Shown one piece after another: positions 57,470-64,000 of a stretch of 64,000 nt of DNA (position 1 is its first letter; each line of letters opens with the position of its first letter). The stretch comes from Idiomarina loihiensis (GTDB taxonomy: Bacteria > Pseudomonadota > Gammaproteobacteria > Enterobacterales > Alteromonadaceae): the NCBI RefSeq assembly GCF_024584785.1, contig NZ_CP074112.1, positions 2,232,001 to 2,296,000 on the forward strand, read 5' to 3'. The notes under the pieces are model-generated. The model searched no databases and was not told where the DNA came from. It saw nothing but the letters and a program-made list of their open reading frames with translations. Both the position numbers and the translations under genes were made by a program.

Positions 57470-58176
57470 TCGACCGGTAACACAGTGACACGCCGGTCTC
57501 TGTAAAGCTTCTGTTGCCCAAACTGAAGTGGGACGTCGTTAAGAGTAAACACGTTTCCCTCGTGTTCACCTTGTAACACCTTAAAGCTAGGTAGTCGTCC
57601 CTTCATTTCTGCCAATTGCGTTGCTTGTTCCATCGCCTGAGCTGAATCAGCATGAATACCTTGCGCAATAAATTCTGTAGGCACGCAATTTTTGCGCCCT
57701 AAATACAGATCCCATACTGGATTCTGCAAAGCGGACTCTAACTCCTTCAGTTTTGCTGTTGGCCCCTGCAATGCAACGGCAAAAGCCATATCTTGCAAAT
57801 AATAACGATAGGTCATTTTAGTACCACCACCTACCGCTTTCTTGCCTTCACTTGTTTTTGGAATCAGGAGGTTCTGCCATGGATCTTTGTCGTCATAGCC
57901 ACTGCCAACCATCTGAAAATCTCTCAGTAATGGTTGGCGAACCATGGGCTGACCACGGCGATCAGAGAGCACAAATGCTTGCACCTGCATATCGCAGTCA
58001 GCCCATTCTTTTAACCATTCCGTTTGCTTTCCCCCTGCTCCCAACGCACAGCAAAGCAAACCAAACACGCCCGATTTAGTCGGGAAGTCAAGGCTATCTC
58101 GTCGTCCAAACTTCGAGTCATGTCCCCATGACTGTAGCGGTGCTTCCAGCCATAACAACAAATAAGGATTATTCAT
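57466..58176 (-). CDS. cas5e: Cas5e, Cascade subunit
   Basis: The 236-residue subunit binds the crRNA 5' handle. LLWLEAPLQSWGHDSKFGRRDSLDFPTKSGVFGLLCCALG is the classic CasD start region. It is 8 nt after cas7e. Confidence 0.95.
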   Translation of the reverse strand: MNNPYLLLWLEAPLQSWGHDSKFGRRDSLDFPTKSGVFGLLCCALGAGGKQTEWLKEWADCDMQVQAFVLSDRRGQPMVRQPLLRDFQMVGSGYDDKDPWQNLLIPKTSEGKKAVGGGTKMTYRYYLQDMAFAVALQGPTAKLKELESALQNPVWDLYLGRKNCVPTEFIAQGIHADSAQAMEQATQLAEMKGRLPSFKVLQGEHEGNVFTLNDVPLQFGQQKLYRDRRVTVLPVD

Positions 58177-58184
58177 ACATCACC

Positions 58185-59213
58185 TCAGCTAACGTGGCTT
58201 TGTAATGATTCCACTAGCGCATCTATACTGAAGTTCTCGTCTTCTCCCCAGTCATAAGAAGCCTGTTTACCAAAAAGTGAGCCGGAAAGTTTCTCTTTCT
58301 TATCGAGATAGCCTTTCAGTTCATTGACACTTGCTTTTAAAAAACCGCCATCGCTCGCTTTAACAGCTGTTTCAAAAGGCACTTGCAAGCGTTGACCTTT
58401 TCGCACCATGACCCGAGCAAATTCCCAAGGACTAGCACCCGATTGTGTTGTTTGTCGCGCATTTGGCACCGCAATGAATAAAGCCTTCGTGAACGCTTCG
58501 ATGGCATTTTTCAAATCATCGGGTCCCATGGTTTGGGCAAGCTGCCCGAGATCAAGGCTAATGTAGCGATAGTAAGTTGCAGAATTAAACTCTAAGCTAC
58601 CCATGTGCGCTGAACCTGGCTCATCCTGCAGATCATCTAACGCAGTAAAAAACTCAACTTCATTGCTTACCTTATGAGTCGAAATAGCGTGCGAAAACGA
58701 GGCTGCTGCTTCCACATTCATATCTGCTGCTTTGGCAACCATGCGCCCAAAAAGCGCGATATCCAATGCGTCTACAGCAGGATTCAAAGTCTGCTTAGCT
58801 AATTTGGCTAACTCCTTGTCTTTAAGTTTACTCTCATCAAACTCTTTTTCTTTTGCATAATTAGCAAACGCTGTAGCTTCGGTTTCACTAATGAATAAGA
58901 GTGTGTCATCAACAAGTTGCGCTGCAATTTTCGCCCCGCATGCCTCTGCTTGCTGCTCCGATGCGCCAGCAGTACGACATGCTTCTACAAACATTTGCTC
59001 AGCTTTTTTCGTGCGAACCCCGAGTTTCACCCCAAATTCTTGCATCGCTAAGCGTACTTGGCGCTTCCAACATTGCGAACTAACCCGCGCTCGTGGTACG
59101 CCGCCAACAATGGCTGACTTAGGGGCTCCAACGTCATCTCGGTTCAAGCATGTAACAGGAAAAGATTGTAAAATGTGATACTCAATACGGGTATTTGTAT
59201 ATGGATTAATCAT
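58185..59213 (-). CDS. cas7e: Cas7e (CasC), Cascade backbone
   Basis: The 342-residue protein has NRDDVGAPKSAIVGGVPRARVSSQCWKR, the family start, then HMGSLEFNSATYYRYISLD. Six copies form the backbone along the spacer in the known complex. Confidence 0.95.
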   Translation of the reverse strand: MINPYTNTRIEYHILQSFPVTCLNRDDVGAPKSAIVGGVPRARVSSQCWKRQVRLAMQEFGVKLGVRTKKAEQMFVEACRTAGASEQQAEACGAKIAAQLVDDTLLFISETEATAFANYAKEKEFDESKLKDKELAKLAKQTLNPAVDALDIALFGRMVAKAADMNVEAAASFSHAISTHKVSNEVEFFTALDDLQDEPGSAHMGSLEFNSATYYRYISLDLGQLAQTMGPDDLKNAIEAFTKALFIAVPNARQTTQSGASPWEFARVMVRKGQRLQVPFETAVKASDGGFLKASVNELKGYLDKKEKLSGSLFGKQASYDWGEDENFSIDALVESLQSHVS

Positions 59214-59246
59214 ATTAATCTTCCTTAATGTTTAATTAAAATCAAA

Positions 59247-59891
59247 TCAATCAAATGGGTTCTCTAAAACGGGAACGACTTGCAGCAAACCACAACCGAA
59301 AGCTCGCGCACGTCCAATGCCTTGTTGAAAACTCTTAGTAAATGCAGCTCTATCTGTGACAGTTAAAAGTCCCTGAATATGAGCCTGCCCAATAGTTACT
59401 TGGCGTTGATGTTTATCTTTAAATTGAAGTACCTCAACCTTATCAACCTGCAGCGCCTGTATTGCGACGTCGAAGCCCCAACTACCTTGAGCTCGTTCGG
59501 CAAACCATTTCGCGATATCATCTCTACCTTTCACAGCCAATAATTTCCGGCTCTCATTATCACGGCGCGTTGGATTAACAATGACTTTAAAGCGATAGTT
59601 TTTATGGAGTAAATAATCCTCGGATATGGATCTGCTTTGAACTTCTCCATATTTACCTTCAACCTTTTCCATCGGTTCACGATTTGCAAGCATCAAGATT
59701 TTTCGGCCGTGAATATCGCCGCCATTATCCGCATAAAGAATTCCGCTTGAGTTACTTTTGTGCTTTTGTTCTTCGTTACGCACATCCTCAAAAAGGCTGT
59801 ACACTACGCGGTGAAGCGAGTAGGGATCGGTAATACGCAGTGCCTTCATTGCGCGGCGATCGAGATGTAGAACGCTGGCTATCATCGTCAT
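59247..59891 (-). CDS. cas6e: Cas6e crRNA endonuclease
   Basis: The 214-residue enzyme has AMKALRITDPYSLHRVVYSLF at the N-terminus (catalytic His likely in the SLHR segment) and the Gly-rich loop QQGIGRARAFGCGLLQVVP at the end. It cuts the repeat hairpin. It sits between cse2 and cas7e, unlike the E. coli order. ATG overlaps the cse2 stop. Confidence 0.94.
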   Translation of the reverse strand: MTMIASVLHLDRRAMKALRITDPYSLHRVVYSLFEDVRNEEQKHKSNSSGILYADNGGDIHGRKILMLANREPMEKVEGKYGEVQSRSISEDYLLHKNYRFKVIVNPTRRDNESRKLLAVKGRDDIAKWFAERAQGSWGFDVAIQALQVDKVEVLQFKDKHQRQVTIGQAHIQGLLTVTDRAAFTKSFQQGIGRARAFGCGLLQVVPVLENPFD

Positions 59892-60442
59892 ACGGAGGCC
59901 TCTTCTTTCTGCATGTCAACGGCTTGACCATAGAACTCTTGTGCCCATTGGGTTTTAACGCGTTGCCCTGACTCAAATCCGAAGAAACGTAACTGCTTCA
60001 AAAGCCGAACATAATCTAGTGGTTGGCCAATTTTGCTATCAATAAGGGTGAAAAGTGGGCGCAAAATACGACAAACTTCGGTCAAGTCACTACACGCTAA
60101 TAAGCGACGTAGTCTTGCTTTTGCTTGGTTACTTTCCCTACCATCTTCATAACAAGAAGCTAGTGCTCTTCCTAACGTTAGATTGCCGTTTCGCTCGCTC
60201 TTAGATTTCGCAATAGCTGCAGCTATTGCTACGAATGGTTTGCGTTCATAATCTTTCTCTAAGTCAACGCCAAACCAGCCCAGTAACTCCCAAGACTGAT
60301 ATTCTGTTGCCGGGTTATCTGCTCTGCGAAGCCTTGCTGCTTGACCTTTATCATAGAGGCAACGTTCAATCACTGTTTCGACAAATCGCTGTTCTCGACT
60401 TTTCTCTTTATCCGACTGCACAGGCAATTGATTACTTTCCAT
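59888..60442 (-). CDS. cse2: Cse2 (CasB), Cascade small subunit
   Basis: The 184-residue helical protein has ARLRRADNPATEYQSWELLGWF and RLRRLLACSDLTEVCRILRPL, the Cse2 pattern. It overlaps cas6e by 4 nt and follows cse1 by 4 nt. Confidence 0.94.
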   Translation of the reverse strand: MESNQLPVQSDKEKSREQRFVETVIERCLYDKGQAARLRRADNPATEYQSWELLGWFGVDLEKDYERKPFVAIAAAIAKSKSERNGNLTLGRALASCYEDGRESNQAKARLRRLLACSDLTEVCRILRPLFTLIDSKIGQPLDYVRLLKQLRFFGFESGQRVKTQWAQEFYGQAVDMQKEEASV

Positions 60443-60446
60443 ATTT

Positions 60447-61943
60447 CTAGCCCTCTTGATTCAAATATTTGCTTGTGTTTGGGCGACATTTAGCCCAAGC
60501 GTCCATTTGTCTCGCTGTTTCTCGCGGACAGAACTTGTCATAAGCTTGGTGAACATAGCCCGCAAATCTATGGCGAAGCTTGATACGCTCGGCGGCTGCT
60601 TCTTCGGTTTGATCACATTGATTCACCAAGCTCTGAAAATCTCGCTCACAGAGCTGCCAAAACAGCTGCGTTGCTTGTGGCGCTATCTTGCCTCCGTCAA
60701 CAGTTTGTTCTTTAAAAAAGCCTTGTACTCGTCCATATAAATTCTTGGCCAAAGCGTCTAACGCATCCATCTCATGTTTAAGTTGCCGAAACCAACCTTG
60801 ACCAATAGCCTCGCCATGCAACCAAACTTGGGACTCAACAAAATCGTCGCTCCCAGACGCATATTGTTCACCAGCATTACTACTGACCCGCAAACCTCCG
60901 GACCAAATTGCAAAACTTTGAACAACATCCCGGGCTCTGTTTAACCCACTGCGTATTTGCCAGCTTTGAAAGCCCGCACTGTCTCCTTGGTCAAAAAAGC
61001 TCAATAAAGCGGAAAGTTCACGCCATGGTCGTTTTTCTGGATCGACCCAAAGTGCCTTCGGTTCTTTTCCGGAGTTATTTATTGCCATACTGGGGTCAAC
61101 GACCCCCTCCTTGTATCCTGCATGGGCAATTCCCTCGGAATAATGCAAGCCTTCATCTGTGAGGTAGCAGAATCGACTTAGTGGAATTAAACGTCCCATT
61201 AAGGAAGCTTTCAGTTCTTGTGCTTTCTCACAATTCTCACCGCTAGGCATTTCCTCCCACGGAGCTATTCCAACCCCTTCTGGATATATATTCATTTTCT
61301 CAAGCTGGCTCGATGTTAATAGATTTAGCCACAATGTATTCTGAAGGTCGCTCGCATACAGAAAACTATGTAGGAGGCCCATATGTGCAACGGAAGGCCC
61401 GGGTTTGCCCGTTGCTGGTTTACCCTTATCGTTTGTTTTCCCACTATAGGCTGGTGTCAAAACGACACTGTTATCTGTCTTCTTGCCGGAAAGGGCAAAA
61501 CCCATCAGGGTCAAAAGTAGAAGCGCTTTGTCTCCATCGTCGAGATCTCGTTGTCGCTGGACTTCACTCAATACTGTTGTATTTCCGGTTGAAACTTCAG
61601 GCAAAACCGCGCCAAAAGGCTGAATTTTGGCCGCCCTAATTGCTGGCATTTGCAAAAAGGGAGCATCGCCGTACAAGTAAAATCGGCCATGCCACTTTTC
61701 TAAATACGCGACACAATGCTCTGCCAAGCCCTTTGCACCAATAGCTTTCCACTCAACTTCATCTTTGGGCGTGGCTGCAGCCTGAGCAACAGCAAGAAGC
61801 AGCTTTAGCAAAGCGATCTTCTGCACTGGATTTCCGCCTAACGAGCGATAATCAGAGTTAGTAAAAATTTGCCTAAGGCTGACTCGGCCATAATCGGCAA
61901 CCGGTATCCAAGGCTCATCAACTAAATTAAAACGGTTTTCCAT
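60447..61943 (-). CDS. cse1: Cse1 (CasA), Cascade large subunit
   Basis: The 498-residue protein begins FNLVDEPWIPVADYG and has the four-helix C-terminal bundle. It reads the PAM and recruits Cas3. Only 2 nt separate it from the cas3 stop. Confidence 0.95.
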   Translation of the reverse strand: MENRFNLVDEPWIPVADYGRVSLRQIFTNSDYRSLGGNPVQKIALLKLLLAVAQAAATPKDEVEWKAIGAKGLAEHCVAYLEKWHGRFYLYGDAPFLQMPAIRAAKIQPFGAVLPEVSTGNTTVLSEVQRQRDLDDGDKALLLLTLMGFALSGKKTDNSVVLTPAYSGKTNDKGKPATGKPGPSVAHMGLLHSFLYASDLQNTLWLNLLTSSQLEKMNIYPEGVGIAPWEEMPSGENCEKAQELKASLMGRLIPLSRFCYLTDEGLHYSEGIAHAGYKEGVVDPSMAINNSGKEPKALWVDPEKRPWRELSALLSFFDQGDSAGFQSWQIRSGLNRARDVVQSFAIWSGGLRVSSNAGEQYASGSDDFVESQVWLHGEAIGQGWFRQLKHEMDALDALAKNLYGRVQGFFKEQTVDGGKIAPQATQLFWQLCERDFQSLVNQCDQTEEAAAERIKLRHRFAGYVHQAYDKFCPRETARQMDAWAKCRPNTSKYLNQEG

Positions 61944-61945
61944 CG

Positions 61946-64000
61946 CTATAGTTCCTGGTTTTTGATAACTCGGTAGCCGAGATCATCTCGGTATTCCAGT
62001 CGGTAATTATCGTGTACTTGAGTATTTTCAATGCCTCGCAACCAATCACTGTCATCGACAATAGCGACGTTTAAAATACTCTCATCTTTATCGTTCCAGT
62101 CGGGATTCCCCAAATAGAAACAGTGCTGCAGCCCGAAACGCTTTAGAACATCGGCAGGTACTGATTTAGGTTTATCGCTCGGAGGAACATGAACAATGTG
62201 CTGCATAATAATAGCTGTACGTTTGCGCCATTCGGCTTTTTCTAGTTTGTGCCTATGCAGCGGCAGCTCTAATTGACTACCGTCTAAAAATGTTAGTAGT
62301 GCCCGCTCAGCGTCTCTAGAGATACCTTTGAGAATTAACACTTCGAAGCTGTCTATTTCGCTGTATCGGGTCTGAGCTTGACTCTCTGGCAACGTGTTAC
62401 CATCTTCTGCCAAACCAATTCTCGCAAGTTGCTGTAAATCCCTTCTTCCTTTTCTGTACCGATTACCATGCTCCAGCTCATAGAGCCATCGCTCCATACT
62501 TCCCTGTTCTACCCTGTCTGAATATGTTTCTTCTATTAAATGACGAATATCAATGGGTAAATTAATTTTTCTACGGTCGGTCCAAACTTCTAAGCTCCGA
62601 CATAAAACATACGGGTTATAGACATAAGCACTTGAGCCGAAATGTTTCTCTGGATTTTCAAACGCTTCCGCTAGTTTTGGCGCCAAAAACCAAGCTTCTG
62701 GCTTTGCATGATTAGAGCGAGGTGTTTGAGAGTGGCGCCATAATCGACCCAAGCGCTGCAACAACATGTCCGTCGGTGCAAATCGGGAAACCATAAAGTC
62801 GGCATCAATATCGAGTGACTGCTCTAGAACTTGTGTGCCGACGAGAATACGCCCCTTTTTACTTCGTTGGCTCCATCCTGATTTCCCATATAAATTAACC
62901 CACTGCTCCTCAATTCTCTGCCGGTCATTCACTGTAAAGCGCGAATGCAGCAATCCAGTGGAAATTCCAAGTTCTGCGGCACGAGCTGCTAAATCAAGAT
63001 ACCGTTGCTGAGCTTCTCTTACAGTATTTTCTATCCACAGTACCTGCTGACCTTGTTCAGCGCGCAGAAGCGCTTCTTCAAGCGTAGCGTTTTCGTCTGC
63101 GGTTAAGTTGATTTGATATGCTTTGTGGTTATTTGATGGAACACTCACTTCCCTTAGCGCCTCATCATCCCTGTTTTTACTCGAAGTGATTAGTGGATAT
63201 TCCAACGAGGAACAAGGACGCTTAAGAAGCTTTTGGCGTCTCTCTTTGTTCAGTGTTGCGCTTAGGATAATAACTGTGCATTCAAGCTTACGAAGCAATT
63301 CGATAAGGGAATCCATTAGCGTGCTCGTGTAAGCATCGTACGTATGAACTTCATCGAGAATGACTACTTTACCAGCCAATCCGAACGCTCGTACAAAACC
63401 ATGTTTGACATTCATTGCTGCCATTAATGCTTGGTCAATAGTTCCAACTGCGAAAGGCGCAAGTAGACCTCGCTTGCTTTTGTTGAACCAAGCTCCTCCG
63501 GGCCGGCCTTCTTCACCTATGTCTTTTTCGAACAGCCAGGCATTTGCATGCAACAGTAACGAACGATGACTGCAATCGTCTGCTAAGACCTCCTCTAAAA
63601 AGCTCTCAAAGCGTTCGTAAATTTTATTTGAAGTCAACTGAGTGGGTAGTGCGAAATAAATACCTGAACACTTCCCCTTCTGCAGTATTTGATAAGCTGC
63701 AAATAAAGCTGCTTCAGTTTTACCTAACCCCATTGGAGCTTCTAGAACATAAACGCCTGGGGCCGTTACCTCTTTTATTAAAATTGACTGGGCGTCATGC
63801 GGAGAAAATCCAAAAACCTCTTCAAAACTTAATCCTGCGCGGTAAGTAACGGGCACAAAGCCAGCGTCATCTACCGCCATCTCAATTTTATCTTTCCACG
63901 AAGCTCTAGGGTCTTCAAAATGAAAACCAGATCCAATCCAGTCTGATACTGACGTTAACCCGGCAAGCAAACGAGCTTGCGCGATGGTCACTTCTTCTGG
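61946..64000 (-). CDS. cas3: Cas3 helicase-nuclease (N-terminal HD domain outside window)
   Basis: The frame runs off the window edge with no need of the GTG at 63991. What remains starts at the end of the HD region (AGLTSVSDWIGSGFHF) and contains the SF2 helicase: EAPMGLGKTEAALFAAYQ (Walker A), VILDEVHTYDAYTS (DEVH), SATLNKERRQ and VGTQVLEQSLDIDADF with QRLGRLWRH. The HD nuclease must lie upstream. First gene of the operon, whose promoter is not visible. Confidence 0.95.
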   Translation of the reverse strand, partial: PEEVTIAQARLLAGLTSVSDWIGSGFHFEDPRASWKDKIEMAVDDAGFVPVTYRAGLSFEEVFGFSPHDAQSILIKEVTAPGVYVLEAPMGLGKTEAALFAAYQILQKGKCSGIYFALPTQLTSNKIYERFESFLEEVLADDCSHRSLLLHANAWLFEKDIGEEGRPGGAWFNKSKRGLLAPFAVGTIDQALMAAMNVKHGFVRAFGLAGKVVILDEVHTYDAYTSTLMDSLIELLRKLECTVIILSATLNKERRQKLLKRPCSSLEYPLITSSKNRDDEALREVSVPSNNHKAYQINLTADENATLEEALLRAEQGQQVLWIENTVREAQQRYLDLAARAAELGISTGLLHSRFTVNDRQRIEEQWVNLYGKSGWSQRSKKGRILVGTQVLEQSLDIDADFMVSRFAPTDMLLQRLGRLWRHSQTPRSNHAKPEAWFLAPKLAEAFENPEKHFGSSAYVYNPYVLCRSLEVWTDRRKINLPIDIRHLIEETYSDRVEQGSMERWLYELEHGNRYRKGRRDLQQLARIGLAEDGNTLPESQAQTRYSEIDSFEVLILKGISRDAERALLTFLDGSQLELPLHRHKLEKAEWRKRTAIIMQHIVHVPPSDKPKSVPADVLKRFGLQHCFYLGNPDWNDKDESILNVAIVDDSDWLRGIENTQVHDNYRLEYRDDLGYRVIKNQEL

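Overview
The window looks like marine gammaproteobacterial DNA (Alteromonadales-like, possibly Idiomarina-like; this is inference from the gene set, moderate GC and the type I-E CRISPR repeat, not from a marker gene). It is dominated by accessory, mobile and defence DNA, and many genes are broken.

Layout. 1-6.5 kb: a czcCBA-type heavy-metal RND efflux operon and a convergent bile-acid/sodium-symporter-family gene. 6.8-47.4 kb: a mosaic island punctuated by six copies of the 3' half of a tRNA-Arg(CCG) gene (ending at 6960, 20127, 27771, 38241, 45549 and 47442). No intact tRNA gene and no integrase are visible. Segment 1 (6.96-20.1 kb) holds a prokaryotic viperin (radical SAM antiviral enzyme) with a HicA-like gene and a candidate operator, a decayed IS3-family element, and two identical IS256-family copies. 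One IS256 copy splits a zinc-ribbon gene and the other splits a dnaB-like helicase gene, each with an exact 8-bp target duplication. Segment 2 (20.1-27.8 kb) has a UvrD-type helicase with zinc ribbons, an Rhs C-terminal remnant with an immunity-like gene, and an AbiE toxin-antitoxin pair. Segment 3 (27.8-38.2 kb) has hipBA, an AbiE antitoxin whose toxin is internally deleted, a two-repeat orphan CRISPR unit, a second AbiE pair, an HELIH-motif protein, a nuclease-like gene and two secreted hydrolases. Segment 4 (38.2-45.5 kb) has queH, ggt, catalase, a nitroreductase, gene fragments, and a broken fic gene with a YhfG-like antitoxin. Segment 5 (45.5-47.4 kb) is only a second hipBA copy.

47.5-55.1 kb: a truncated TPR gene, a secreted HNH nuclease, a DesKR-like two-component system divergent from an ABC exporter, and an amidohydrolase. 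55.1-64 kb: a type I-E CRISPR-Cas locus on the minus strand (19 repeats, 18 spacers; cas2, cas1, cas5e, cas7e, cas6e, cse2, cse1 and cas3, the last cut by the window end).

The tRNA 3' ends, two families of repeat block beside them, a recurring GTARYYRCCCCG motif at module starts, and the 2,032-bp hipBA-plus-boundary duplication suggest small toxin-antitoxin and defence modules accumulating by site-specific and homologous recombination. In-frame stops, frameshifts and deletions in dnaB, rhs, fic, one abiEii and the IS3 element show that much of the island is decaying, while hipBA, two abiE pairs, the viperin and the CRISPR-Cas genes remain intact.
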